From Tenacibaculum sp. 190524A02b (GTDB lineage: Bacteria > Bacteroidota > Bacteroidia > Flavobacteriales > Flavobacteriaceae), in assembly GCF_964036645.1 (NCBI RefSeq), contig NZ_OZ038525.1, positions 1 to 64,000 of the forward strand: a DNA stretch of 64,000 bases. The letters are read 5' to 3'. Positions 54,715-63,959 of the stretch are shown here, piece by piece. Each line of letters opens with the position of its first letter. The first letter of the stretch is position 1. Position numbers and translations under genes: made by a program. Under the pieces are notes generated by a model. The model saw nothing but the letters and a program-made list of their open reading frames with translations. It was not told where the DNA came from and did no database searches.

Positions 54715-56553
54715 ATGAGTAAGCTGAAGTTATATCATACATGTATAATTATGTTATTAAGTATAGTAACATATTCGCAAAGTCTAGATTTTAAAAAGTC
54801 ACCATTTACAGGAGTAAAATGGAGTGAAAACTCACCAATAATAAGATATAATAAAAAATGGTACTTATTAAAAACTATAGATGGTTTTACTCAAGAAGAA
54901 CTTATTAAGTTATGTAAGGAGAATTTTGGGGGTAAATGGAAAAAAAGATTTTCGGAAGATTTAGTTTATGTATTGTTTTATGGAAAAAAACATGTGGTAA
55001 AAAAACATGTTGAGCTAAAGTTACAGGATAAAGGGAAGTTATTTAAAGTTAGTGCAAAGCTAACTAAAGAAAATAGAGAGTTTGTAAAATTATATAATAA
55101 GAAATTTAATTTACCTCCTCAAAAAATAAGCTCAAAACAAGCTTTAGAAGATATAAATGAGTTTGAAAGAATTTTAAAAACAAAATCATCTTATATTCAG
55201 TTAATAAATTTTAATTATAGTGAAAAGTTAGATGTTTTAAGAAGTTTTTTATCGCAAAAAAAAGAAACAATAGATGTTAATTATTTGACAAATGAATTAG
55301 CAAAGATTCTAGCAGAAATAGGAGATAGGCATGCTTCAGTAAAAAATGATTTAAAAAATAAAAAAAATCATGCAACTTACGGGTTAAGGTTACCTTTTGG
55401 GATAACAGTTTTAAATGATAAATTAATAGCTGTAAAAGAAAAAAATAACCAATATGAGTTATTGCATAAAAAATACCCTTATATACAAAGTGTTAATAAG
55501 GTAAGTATTGAAAGTTATTTAGAGAATTATGCATATAAACATAAAAAAGCACCCAAAGAATCAAAACTTAAAAGAGCAGCAGAGAGTATTCAAAGAATAG
55601 GGAAGTTATATTTTGAAAATAATATAAATATAGAAGATACTATTTCAGTTACTTTTCATGATGATCAAGGAAATGTAAAAAAAGAGAATTATAAGTTAAG
55701 TAAAAAGAAACAAGGGTATAAATCCAGAACAGCAAGTAATTTTAGGAAAAACTATAACAATTTAGAATCTAATAAGTATAAAAAGCTGGATACACTGCTT
55801 GGGGAAAATATTGGTTATATAGCAATTCCTAGGATGAAAAACTTAAAAAGAGAAAAAAAATATAAAGAGTATCTACATAATGTTATTGGTAACTTTAGTA
55901 ATACTAAGGCTTTAATTTTGGATTTAAGAAATAATCCTGGAGGACGTAGGGATGTTTTAAATTTATTGGGAGAGTATTTCATACCAAAGGATAAATCACC
56001 TTGGGTAGCAAATATAGCTTATGTTAGAACTGATAGTGTATTTGAAGATTATAAATCGATGGATAATAGATATCTGTTTAGATATGGATCTAAAAGGTTT
56101 AATGAAAAAGATAGAGAAGCAATAAACTCTTTTAATAATAACTTTACCCCTTATGTAAAAGCAGATGAATCTAAGTTTACAGAGCCGTACTATATGATTT
56201 TAAAAAGCAGAAAAGAATTTTATAAAGGAATAGTTTACATTTTAGTAGATGAAAAAACCTTTAGTGCGGCTTCTGTTTTTGCAGCTTCTTTAAAAGGACT
56301 CCCAAATGTTAAAATTGTAGGAAATACTACAGATGGCTCCAGTGGAAAGTCTCAGAAGTTTTATTTAACAAATTCACAAATAAGAGTTAAAGTTTCTACA
56401 ATGATTTCTTATCAAAGAAATGGAAAAACATTAGATGGTAATGGTACACAACCAGATGTTTTCTTGCCAAAATCTTTAGAACAATTATTAAAGCTAGAAG
56501 ATATTCAATTAGATTTTTTAGTTAAAATAATATCAAAAAAAGGTAGGGTTTAA
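54715..56553 (+). CDS. Exported S41-family (C-terminal-processing-like) peptidase
   Basis: A 612-residue serine peptidase with a signal peptide (ends IVTYSQ). The N-terminal portion (about 25-330) is lineage-specific and contains a helical tail-interacting region. The S41 core (about 355-595) has GYIAIPRMKN, ALILDLRNNPGGRRDVLNLL and the nucleophile Ser517 in DEKTFSAASVFA, followed by VGNTTDGSSGKSQ and GNGTQPDVFLP. S41 enzymes cleave C-terminal tails of exported proteins. It leads a three-gene set with a T9SS cargo protein and an M43 lipoprotein. Confidence 0.9.
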   Translation: MSKLKLYHTCIIMLLSIVTYSQSLDFKKSPFTGVKWSENSPIIRYNKKWYLLKTIDGFTQEELIKLCKENFGGKWKKRFSEDLVYVLFYGKKHVVKKHVELKLQDKGKLFKVSAKLTKENREFVKLYNKKFNLPPQKISSKQALEDINEFERILKTKSSYIQLINFNYSEKLDVLRSFLSQKKETIDVNYLTNELAKILAEIGDRHASVKNDLKNKKNHATYGLRLPFGITVLNDKLIAVKEKNNQYELLHKKYPYIQSVNKVSIESYLENYAYKHKKAPKESKLKRAAESIQRIGKLYFENNINIEDTISVTFHDDQGNVKKENYKLSKKKQGYKSRTASNFRKNYNNLESNKYKKLDTLLGENIGYIAIPRMKNLKREKKYKEYLHNVIGNFSNTKALILDLRNNPGGRRDVLNLLGEYFIPKDKSPWVANIAYVRTDSVFEDYKSMDNRYLFRYGSKRFNEKDREAINSFNNNFTPYVKADESKFTEPYYMILKSRKEFYKGIVYILVDEKTFSAASVFAASLKGLPNVKIVGNTTDGSSGKSQKFYLTNSQIRVKVSTMISYQRNGKTLDGNGTQPDVFLPKSLEQLLKLEDIQLDFLVKIISKKGRV

Positions 56554-56603
56554 TTTATAAAGATTGTTTTAGTAAGGCAATTGAAACTTTAAATGAAAAA
56601 CAT

Positions 56604-57647
56604 ATGAAACGAATTTATTTAGTATTAATTTTTTTAGTTTTTGGTATAAAACTAAAAGCACAATCAGAGTTAGTGGTTGGAAACCTTAAAAGCCCAATGA
56701 GCCTAGATGTAAAAAACAATCGATTACTTGTTTTAGAGATTGATGATACAGGAAAAAAAGGCAACGTTATTAAAATAGATTTAGTAAATGGTAGTAAAGA
56801 AACTATTGTAAATAATATAGAGGAAGCTACTGTTGTGAAATGGTATAAGGAAGAATTTATTATTGTACAAGACCATATGGTAAGTTTATATGATAAAGAT
56901 GGTAAATTTAAATTTAGAATAGCTCATGGGGCTAGTGTAGGTGATATAGTTTTGTTAGAGGATATAATGTATTATTCTGATAGAGCGGGAAAAAAAATTT
57001 ATAAAGTAGACTTAACAAAAGGACCATTAGCTCTTATAGATAGAAAAGAGGTTATCGGTAATCTTGATTCTCCTACTAGTCTTGCTATAAATGGAAATGA
57101 GCTGTATTTTGTTGAAGAAGGGAGTAATGTAGTATCAAAATTAAACTTAGCTGAAGAGTTTCCTTCTAAGAAAAAAGTTTTTGATGGCATACCACATAGA
57201 GGAGCTATTGAAACAATTGATAATGTTTTGTATATAGGAGGCTTAGCTAGTAATAAAATATTAAAAGTTGATTTAACCCAAAGTAGTTTGGTAGGAGAGG
57301 ATTATGTATCTGGAATAGCAGGTCCTTTATCATTAATTTCTGAAGAAGATTACTTGTACTACATAGAGTTTAGTGCAGGGAAAGTATTTAAGATAAAAAA
57401 AGCGGAAGTACTTAGTACAGAAACCTATGTTGTAAAAAAAATATTAACTCCATATCCTAATCCTACTACAACATATTTAAATTTTTCTAATGAGTTTTTA
57501 GGAAAAAAAATGACAATTCATAATGTATTAGGACAAGTTGTAATAACTAAAAATAAACTAAACAATAAGATAAGTGTAAGTAAATTACAAAATGGCACTT
57601 ATTTTGTTAAAGTAGGTAATCAGTTAACTAAGTTTATTAAAAACTAA
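56604..57647 (+). CDS. T9SS-exported protein with beta-propeller-like repeats and type A sorting domain
   Basis: A 347-residue secreted protein. Signal peptide (ends FGIKLKAQ), then repeated strands such as LKSPMSLDVKNNRLLVLEID, LDSPTSLAINGNELYFVEEG and VLYIGGLASNKILKVDL, each about 45 residues, as in NHL/SGL propellers. The C-terminal 75 residues are a type A T9SS sorting domain: PYPNPTTTYLNF, MTIHNVLGQVV and LQNGTYFVKVGNQLTKFIK. The domain directs passage through the GldKLMN-dependent secretion system. It lies 50 bases after the S41 gene and 3 bases before the M43 gene. Confidence 0.9.
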   Translation: MKRIYLVLIFLVFGIKLKAQSELVVGNLKSPMSLDVKNNRLLVLEIDDTGKKGNVIKIDLVNGSKETIVNNIEEATVVKWYKEEFIIVQDHMVSLYDKDGKFKFRIAHGASVGDIVLLEDIMYYSDRAGKKIYKVDLTKGPLALIDRKEVIGNLDSPTSLAINGNELYFVEEGSNVVSKLNLAEEFPSKKKVFDGIPHRGAIETIDNVLYIGGLASNKILKVDLTQSSLVGEDYVSGIAGPLSLISEEDYLYYIEFSAGKVFKIKKAEVLSTETYVVKKILTPYPNPTTTYLNFSNEFLGKKMTIHNVLGQVVITKNKLNNKISVSKLQNGTYFVKVGNQLTKFIKN

Positions 57648-57650
57648 AAA

Positions 57651-58697
57651 ATGAAAGAAGTAAAAAAAATAGTTGTAGGGGTTGTAGCAGCCTTAGTTTT
57701 TATTAGTTGTTCTAATGAAGAGTTAATATTAGGCAATAATAATCAAGAAAACATAAAAGAAGTAGAAAGTGGATTTAATGCTACATTTAAAATACCTGTA
57801 GTAGTACATTTAACTAGTGTAAATAATAACTTCTTGTCAGATAATGAAGTAAAAGAAATAATACATAATATAAATGTGTATTATAATGCAAAGAATTCAA
57901 GTTTGAATGATGTATTTGAACCGTTTCAATCAATTATTGGAAATCCAAATATTGAATTTATATTGGCAAAACGCAATCCAGTAGGAGGGGTTACCAATGG
58001 TATTACAAGGACTGTATCAAGTAAAGCAGTGATATCTGGAACTAATGAATCACAAAGTTATATAGAGTTAATAGAATCAATCAGGAATGCACATGGAAAA
58101 TGGGATGGCGATAAATATTTAAATATTTTTATAGCTAATGAAATACCTGGTTATGGTAGGGTATTTGGTAATGAAGCAGAAAAAGAATTTGGTTATGAAG
58201 TATTACCGCCACACAATTCTTTTTTAGTAGAAACCAATGAATTTGACAAAAAATCTATGATTACAGGTGTTTTTTCAGAGGCGAGTTTAGGTACACCAAT
58301 TAAGATAACAAATACCTTAATACATGAAATTGGACACTGGTTAGGACTTAAACATACTTATGGTTATAACTCTCCACAAACAGAAGAAGGAGCTAGGATA
58401 AGAGAAAAATTAATTAATGATAATTATGATCCTAATAATACATTTTATAAAGTAGGAGATGATGGTATTGATGATACACCATGGACTTGTGTGGTAACAG
58501 ATGATGTTACTTTTAAATTATTTGATACATATGTGAATGTTGAGAATATTATGGGAAAAACAAAAACTATAGAGAAAAAAATGTTTACAATAGGTCAAGT
58601 AGCAGCAATGCATAAAGTATTGCAAGGTGAAAAAGGAGGAAGAAATAATATATGGAGTGATGATAATTTAAAAGAAACCGGGGTGAAGACTCATTAG
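57651..58697 (+). CDS. Lipoprotein zinc metallopeptidase, M43 (pappalysin-like)
   Basis: A 348-residue metzincin-type peptidase. The leader ends ALVFISC (lipoprotein). The extended zinc motif HExxHxxGxxH is HEIGHWLGLKH at residues 225-235 (ligands His225, His229, His235; catalytic Glu226), and the Met-turn is at NIMG (Met301). This combination points to family M43 (cytophagalysin/ulilysin). It begins 3 bases after the T9SS cargo gene, so it is likely in the same operon, and ends at a terminator (58721-58763). Unlike many M43 enzymes it has no T9SS sorting domain. Confidence 0.9.
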   Translation: MKEVKKIVVGVVAALVFISCSNEELILGNNNQENIKEVESGFNATFKIPVVVHLTSVNNNFLSDNEVKEIIHNINVYYNAKNSSLNDVFEPFQSIIGNPNIEFILAKRNPVGGVTNGITRTVSSKAVISGTNESQSYIELIESIRNAHGKWDGDKYLNIFIANEIPGYGRVFGNEAEKEFGYEVLPPHNSFLVETNEFDKKSMITGVFSEASLGTPIKITNTLIHEIGHWLGLKHTYGYNSPQTEEGARIREKLINDNYDPNNTFYKVGDDGIDDTPWTCVVTDDVTFKLFDTYVNVENIMGKTKTIEKKMFTIGQVAAMHKVLQGEKGGRNNIWSDDNLKETGVKTH

Positions 58698-58720
58698 TCT
58701 TTGTTAAATTTCTTTAATTA

Positions 58721-58763
58721 GAAAGCAACCTCTAAAGCATTTAATGCTATAGGGGTTGTTTTC
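58721..58763 (+). terminator. Terminator of the S41-T9SS cargo-M43 operon
   Basis: Twenty-base arms 58721-58740 and 58744-58763, imperfectly complementary (a few G-U or mismatched pairs), with a 3-base loop and T-rich 3' flank, shortly after the M43 stop codon. Confidence 0.75.
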
Positions 58764-58831
58764 ATTTATGAATATTAAAAAAACAAACTAACAAAAGCCC
58801 AAAACAAGTAAATAAATACAGCTACCATAAT

Positions 58832-60004
58832 TTATAATTTAATTTGTTTCCCCGAATGTAAAATCCTATAAGCTTTATTGTTTTTTATAAGTAACCCTTC
58901 TGAATTTTTTGCAGGCCAATACTTATTATAATCTTTAGGGTGTTTAACATCAATAGCAAATACTTTTCCGTTGAATAATTTATTGACTTTACGTTGTATA
59001 GTATGTCCAACAACTACAGCCTTAGCATTAAATTTAGCCAAGCTGGAATTAATTTGTTGCTCAGATAAATTTTCTTTAAAATATCCTCGATACCAAGCAA
59101 TTCCTGTTTTAGTAGAAGTAAGAAATTGCCTAATATCTTTATTCGGTTTTGGAAAGTAAGTCAAATGATATCTAGAACGTATTAACTTATTAATGGTATT
59201 TAAATCAACAGAATAGTTTACAATATCAGGGTGAATACCACCATGAACAAAAAGATATCCATTAACCATTTCTACAGTGTTTTTACTAAGTAGCCATTTT
59301 CCTAATAAAGATTTAGAGTTATAAAAGTCAAGTTGTTGCTTTTCTAAAATAGCAGCTGTAGCTTTGTACTTATAAGCTGCCGATTTGTAATTTCCTTGCA
59401 AATTTTTAAGTTCATGATTACCTAATATAAGATGAACTTTTCCGCCCAACCTTTCTGCTTCTTGTTCTAGTTTATATATGAACCAAAGTGTTTGCGTTAC
59501 AGAAAAACCTCTATCAACAAAGTCACCAACTAATACTAAATGCCCTTTGCCAAAAGTCCATTTCAATTGAGAATTTATAACTCCATTAGCAATTAAAAAA
59601 TCACGGAAAGCTTTATAGCTGCCTTCAATATCTGAAACAGCTATAATAGATTCGTTATCATTATAAATACTTTTAGGAGTAGTAAAATGAGTATTCAAAT
59701 TAAATTGAAATTGACTTTGATCTAGAATAAAATGAGAAGCAACAGAAGTTGTTTCATTAGTAGAATGGATAGAGCGATCTACATAAAACCCTTTATCCTT
59801 ATTTCCTTTAATGTAGTTAACTGATAAAGTACTATCGTTTTCAAAAAATACATAAGGCCCTTCATTATTCAAATCCTTCATTAAAGGATTACTAGAATAC
59901 CCAATACTACCATTTAAGTACACCAAAATACAAACTCCAAAAACTAATAAAACCACTATGGTACCTAAAACATTTTTTAAATAAGTAAGAATACGTTTTT
60001 TCAT
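58832..60004 (-). CDS. Membrane-anchored metallophosphoesterase
   Basis: A 390-residue calcineurin-like phosphatase with an N-terminal transmembrane anchor (LGTIVVLLVFGVCILVYLNG, about 14-33). The dimetal motifs are present: VSDIEGSYKAF (in place of the usual GDxHG), LVGDFVDRG, LILGNHELKN, FVHGGIHP and VVVGHTIQ. It resembles Shewanella-type serine/threonine phosphatase-like periplasmic enzymes. The first motif has Ile-Glu-Gly where Asp-x-His-Gly is normal, so one metal ligand may be lost or supplied differently. It stands alone, converging on the M43 operon. Confidence 0.88.
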   Translation of the reverse strand: MKKRILTYLKNVLGTIVVLLVFGVCILVYLNGSIGYSSNPLMKDLNNEGPYVFFENDSTLSVNYIKGNKDKGFYVDRSIHSTNETTSVASHFILDQSQFQFNLNTHFTTPKSIYNDNESIIAVSDIEGSYKAFRDFLIANGVINSQLKWTFGKGHLVLVGDFVDRGFSVTQTLWFIYKLEQEAERLGGKVHLILGNHELKNLQGNYKSAAYKYKATAAILEKQQLDFYNSKSLLGKWLLSKNTVEMVNGYLFVHGGIHPDIVNYSVDLNTINKLIRSRYHLTYFPKPNKDIRQFLTSTKTGIAWYRGYFKENLSEQQINSSLAKFNAKAVVVGHTIQRKVNKLFNGKVFAIDVKHPKDYNKYWPAKNSEGLLIKNNKAYRILHSGKQIKL

Positions 60005-60203
60005 AATTATAAAATCATTGTGTTATATAGCTCAAAAGTATTGGAGTAGTTTTCTAAAGAAAAAAAAGAGGGATATAAGTAGTTACTTTAGGGATGTAAA
60101 ACTATTTTTGGGTTGATAATCCCGTTCAAAATAAAAAAGAGCTATTTTATATACAAGAAAAGGTAGTTGGTCACTACTATTATTTAGCTTAAAAACTTGA
60201 CTA

Positions 60204-60211
60204 TATTTTTG
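60204..60211 (+). promoter_or_regulatory. -7 element very close to a start codon
   Basis: TATTTTTG matches TAnnTTTG and ends 4 bases before the ATG at 60216, so the kinase mRNA is probably leaderless. A TTTA at 60183-60186, 17 bases upstream, is a weak -33 candidate. Confidence 0.45.
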
Positions 60212-60215
60212 AAAT

Positions 60216-61037
60216 ATGATAGATTGGATAAAAGTAAATAAAAAGCAAATACTAAAAATATTAATAATAGTATCAATAGCAGTACCATTGTTATGGTTAG
60301 CTTATGAGATTATTATATTAGATAAAGATTCAGTAGTTTTATTTGCTAACTCTCCCGTTATATTTAGTATTATTACCATCATTTATTATCTGTTATTACT
60401 AATTTGGGGAATACTATGGTTAGTAAAACAAGTATATTTAGCCATAGATTTAAAAAACGAATTAAAGAAGAACGAATTATTACATCTTAACAGCCAGGTA
60501 AATCCACATTTCTTTTTCAATACTTTAAATAATTTATATGGTTTAGTAGGTAAAGATGCTAAACAAGCACAACAGTTAATATTAAAGTTATCAGAGATGA
60601 TGCGCTATAGTATTTATGAAGGAGAAAAAGGACTGGTGAATTTAGAAGATGAAGTAATTTATATAGAAAATTATATTACACTTCATAAAATGCGTTATTT
60701 TAAAAAAATACAAGTAAGTTTTCAAAAAAACTTAAATAAAACAACGCATAAAATAATGCCTTTAATATTTATAAACCTTGTAGAAAACGCATTTAAACAT
60801 GGGGTAGAAAATTTAAGAACAGAAGCATTTGTAAAAATAGCAATAACTTCAAATGATAAAAAAGTACTATTTAAAATAGAAAACAATTTTGATGAAGAAG
60901 AACTACCAGAAAAAAAAGGAATTGGGATTAAAAACTTAAAAAGAAGATTAGAATTAATGTACCCTAAAAAACATGAGTTAATTACTTTAGTAGAAGGAAA
61001 TGTATTCAAAGCAACATTAGAAATAGAAATGAAATGA
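60216..61037 (+). CDS. LytS-type membrane sensor histidine kinase
   Basis: A 273-residue compact kinase with two transmembrane helices (about 13-33 and 43-72) and no obvious extracytoplasmic sensor. The His_kinase domain has LNSQVNPHFFFNTLNNLYG with the phosphoacceptor His, and the ATPase has PLIFINLVENAFKHG and GIGIKNLKRRLELMYPK. Its stop overlaps the ATG of the regulator by 4 bases (ATGA). This is the third LytS/LytTR pair in about 12 kb. Confidence 0.92.
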   Translation: MIDWIKVNKKQILKILIIVSIAVPLLWLAYEIIILDKDSVVLFANSPVIFSIITIIYYLLLLIWGILWLVKQVYLAIDLKNELKKNELLHLNSQVNPHFFFNTLNNLYGLVGKDAKQAQQLILKLSEMMRYSIYEGEKGLVNLEDEVIYIENYITLHKMRYFKKIQVSFQKNLNKTTHKIMPLIFINLVENAFKHGVENLRTEAFVKIAITSNDKKVLFKIENNFDEEELPEKKGIGIKNLKRRLELMYPKKHELITLVEGNVFKATLEIEMK

Positions 61038-61726
61038 GGTATTTAATAGTAGATGACGAACATATAGCTCATGATATTATAAAAGGATATTGTGAGGTTT
61101 TACCAAACTTTCAATTTGTAAAAAGTTGTTACGATGCTATTGAGGCATTAACTTTCTTAAAAGCTAATCATGTAGATATCGTTTTTTTAGATTTAAATAT
61201 GCCTAAACTAAAAGGGTTTGAATTTTTAAGAACACTAAATAATCCACCTAATGTAATTGTAACTACAGCGTATAAAGAGTTTGCTTTAGAAGGTTATGAA
61301 TTAAATATAGTAGACTATTTATTAAAACCATTTAGTTTAGAACGTTTTTTAAAAGCCATTAATAAAATTGAAAAGCCTATACAGAAAAAGCTGACTCATT
61401 TTAAAGATGAAAAATTAGAAGAAACAATATTTCTAAAATCTAATGGAAAACATATACAAATTAAAACTTCTGAAATATTATTTATAGAATCAGTAGGTAA
61501 TTATTGTAAAGTAAATACAGAATCACAAACCATAGTGATAAGAGAAAAGCTTTCAGACTTTAATAAAATGCTTTCTAACACCCTGTTTTTACAAGTTCAT
61601 AAATCCTTTATTATAGCTAAAAAACATATTGAAGCCATAGAAGGAAATAGAGTTCATATAAGAGAACACATAATACCAGTAGGGAGAACCTATAAAATTA
61701 ATCTTCAGAAGATACTTGAAAATTAG
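61034..61726 (+). CDS. LytTR-family response regulator
   Basis: A 230-residue regulator. The receiver has IVDDEHIA, the phosphoacceptor in VFLDLNMP, the VTTAYKEF switch and YLLKPFSL. The LytTR domain (about 130-228) has FIESVGNYCKVNTES, FLQVHKSFIIAKKHI and HIIPVGRTYKIN. It is translationally coupled to the kinase. The convergent esterase gene ends 9 bases away. Confidence 0.93.
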   Translation: MRYLIVDDEHIAHDIIKGYCEVLPNFQFVKSCYDAIEALTFLKANHVDIVFLDLNMPKLKGFEFLRTLNNPPNVIVTTAYKEFALEGYELNIVDYLLKPFSLERFLKAINKIEKPIQKKLTHFKDEKLEETIFLKSNGKHIQIKTSEILFIESVGNYCKVNTESQTIVIREKLSDFNKMLSNTLFLQVHKSFIIAKKHIEAIEGNRVHIREHIIPVGRTYKINLQKILEN

Positions 61727-61735
61727 GAATGGAAA

Positions 61736-63337
61736 TTAATTTTCAGTAGTTCCAATTAAAGAAATTAATCCATTAGCTAATGTTCCTCTCCAATTAACAT
61801 AGCTATGTCCACCCTTAAATTCATAATAAGTTACTTTATAACCTTTAACCTCAAGAATATCTCTAAATTGCCTGTTCATACCTAACATAGAAGCACCTGC
61901 ATCATAAAGCCCAACATCCATATAGAATTTTATAGGAAGTTTTTTATTTTTTTTATAAGCCTCAGTAAGTTTGCCATTATCTTTAGGGTAAATCCAGTGA
62001 TTTTCATCCTTTGTTCCTTTGATCCAATAAGAACCAGATTGAGAAAGGACATTACCAATAACATCAGAATAACGCAAGGCTATATAGCTAGCAGCAAAAC
62101 CACCTCTACTATAACCAGCAACAATAATTTTGTTAGCTTTAGTACCAATATTATATTTTAAACGAGCCCAAGGAATAAGTTCTTTAGCAATAAAATCACC
62201 AAATTTTTCACTAATTAAGTCTTTACTTCTTTTTCCCATAGACCAAACCATAATAGTAACAGTAGGAGTTATTTTATTTTCAGACATTAAATTATCCATA
62301 ATAACAGGTGTTGGGATTCTTGAATTACGGTTAGGTCTACCTCCATAAGACTCTCCATCAAAAATAATGAGTAAATTATGAGGCTTTTTAACATCATAAT
62401 TAGCGGGAATATGAATAGATATTTTTCGTATTTCATTTAAAAAAGTACTCTCTAAAGAAGTAACTAATAAAGTCCCTTCATTAACACTTTTCCTTTTTGT
62501 AACATAAGACTGCTTAGGTGCATTAGGCATTTCAAGGAAACCATCATAAGCATGTTCAACATTTCTATATACAATTTCATTATTGGGGCCTGCTTTGTGA
62601 AGATTAAAATAATTGAAACCATAATTAAAACGAGCATCTTTAGGAACTCTTTGAGTAACATAAAAAAGTTTAGTATTAGCAAGTCTTTGAAAGCGCAAAC
62701 CTAAAAAATCTGGACCACCACTCAACATCACGTATTCTACATTTTTATTAGGAATACAAAAATATGTAACCAACATATCAGTATTGTTTCCATCAATAGG
62801 TTCAATAATATGCTTTTCTTTATGTTTTGAAACGAAAGAAGTTATTGCATTATTATCTTTTAAAGAAGCCTCCCAGAGCTTATAAAGAGTAACAGTTGGG
62901 ATTTCTCTTTTTAAGATACGTTTTCTATTATTTTCTAAGCTTAAAATCTCTTTAACTTTTATAGTATATCTACCTTTTTTAGAACTCTCTTCAAGTGAAC
63001 GTATCACAAGTTTGTATTTACCAAATATATTAGAAGTAATATCAAAAGGCTCAATTCCATTTGCTCCATTAGGACTATCAATTTGTCTAAGGAACTTTCC
63101 ATCAGGAGTGTAAATATCAATAACAAGATCTATTCCGTTTTGTATTACATTTCCAATAACAGCCATTCCATTTTTTAAATCAATAAAATAAATATGCTTT
63201 TCTAAAGAAGTAATTGTACGTTCCTTACTAAAGCCATTAACTAATGACCTTTCATTATTGGTTTGAGTAAAGGAAGAGGGAATTATTAAAAATAAAAAAA
63301 GAGGTAAAAATAAATACTGTATAAGTAAAGATTTCAT
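61736..63337 (-). CDS. Exported Fes-type alpha/beta-hydrolase esterase with PPC-like N-terminal domain
   Basis: A 533-residue exported esterase. A signal peptide (LFLIIPSSFTQ) is followed by a beta-rich PPC-like domain (about 40-135: IYFIDLKNGMAVIGNVIQNG, then DGKFLRQIDSPNG). An enterochelin-esterase-type hydrolase follows, with nucleophile Ser410 in VAGYSRGGFAAS and the catalytic His probably in FKGGHSYVNWRG near the C-terminus. Fes-family enzymes hydrolyse catecholate siderophore esters, but related exported enzymes act on other acyl esters; no siderophore genes are nearby. It is monocistronic. Confidence 0.85.
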   Translation of the reverse strand: MKSLLIQYLFLPLFLFLIIPSSFTQTNNERSLVNGFSKERTITSLEKHIYFIDLKNGMAVIGNVIQNGIDLVIDIYTPDGKFLRQIDSPNGANGIEPFDITSNIFGKYKLVIRSLEESSKKGRYTIKVKEILSLENNRKRILKREIPTVTLYKLWEASLKDNNAITSFVSKHKEKHIIEPIDGNNTDMLVTYFCIPNKNVEYVMLSGGPDFLGLRFQRLANTKLFYVTQRVPKDARFNYGFNYFNLHKAGPNNEIVYRNVEHAYDGFLEMPNAPKQSYVTKRKSVNEGTLLVTSLESTFLNEIRKISIHIPANYDVKKPHNLLIIFDGESYGGRPNRNSRIPTPVIMDNLMSENKITPTVTIMVWSMGKRSKDLISEKFGDFIAKELIPWARLKYNIGTKANKIIVAGYSRGGFAASYIALRYSDVIGNVLSQSGSYWIKGTKDENHWIYPKDNGKLTEAYKKNKKLPIKFYMDVGLYDAGASMLGMNRQFRDILEVKGYKVTYYEFKGGHSYVNWRGTLANGLISLIGTTEN

Positions 63338-63428
63338 AATTTAAAAATATAACTAATGGTTAGATGAGTAAATGTATGTAATTGCAAAAGAAATAAATGT
63401 TAAAGTTTAAGTAAGGGTATATAAATAA

Positions 63429-63460
63429 AAAGCCCGGTTCAACTATTAAAACCGAGCTTT
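63429..63460 (-). terminator. Terminator of the Spy-like gene
   Basis: Stem AAAGCCCGGTT (63429-63439) / AACCGAGCTTT (63450-63460). The one imperfect position is G-U on the minus-strand RNA, and TTTATTT follows, so it works for the leftward gene. Confidence 0.8.
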
Positions 63461-63509
63461 CTTTCTAAAAACTAATGCATAGGTAAACCAACCTATCTAC
63501 TACTATTAT

Positions 63510-63959
63510 CTAACTTTTTCTATCGTTATCTCTATTTCTATCTTTTTTCATTTTTCTTTTTCCTTTTCTCTTCATTTTATGCATTTTTCTGTTAGCCATT
63601 TTTTCAAAACGTTCATACTGCTTTTCATCCAAAATACGTTTCATATCAGCTTTAAAAGCTATCTGTTTATCTAGTTTAGCATTCATCATTGCATAACGCT
63701 CGTCTGCTGTAGGCTTTTGCCCTTTTTCTTTTAAAGCCTTTCTTTTAGCTCTCATAGCTTGTCTTTCTTCCATTTGTTTAGCAAGCAAGGGCTTAATTCG
63801 ACTTTGTTGAGCAGGAGTTAAATCTAACTTAAGCGTCATTTTTTTTACTGCTAATTCAGTTTGTTGTGCTACTGACATGCGTTCTCTTTTTTCCTTCTGA
63901 GCCGTTGCAGAAAAAGAAAAACATAAAACAAAAATTAAAATACCTATTACTTTTTTCAT
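63510..63959 (-). CDS. Spy/CpxP-like periplasmic protein (DUF4890-like)
   Basis: A 149-residue exported helical protein: signal peptide (ends SFSATAQ), then MTLKLDLTPAQQSRIKPLL with the LTxxQ motif of the Spy/CpxP fold, RYAMMNAKLDKQIAFKADM and KRILDEKQYERFEK as the second LTxxQ-like helix, and a very basic tail (Lys/Arg-rich, about 125-149). Relatives are ATP-independent periplasmic chaperones or metal/stress sensors. It is complete and monocistronic, and its start lies 41 bases from the end of the window. Confidence 0.82.
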   Translation of the reverse strand: MKKVIGILIFVLCFSFSATAQKEKRERMSVAQQTELAVKKMTLKLDLTPAQQSRIKPLLAKQMEERQAMRAKRKALKEKGQKPTADERYAMMNAKLDKQIAFKADMKRILDEKQYERFEKMANRKMHKMKRKGKRKMKKDRNRDNDRKS

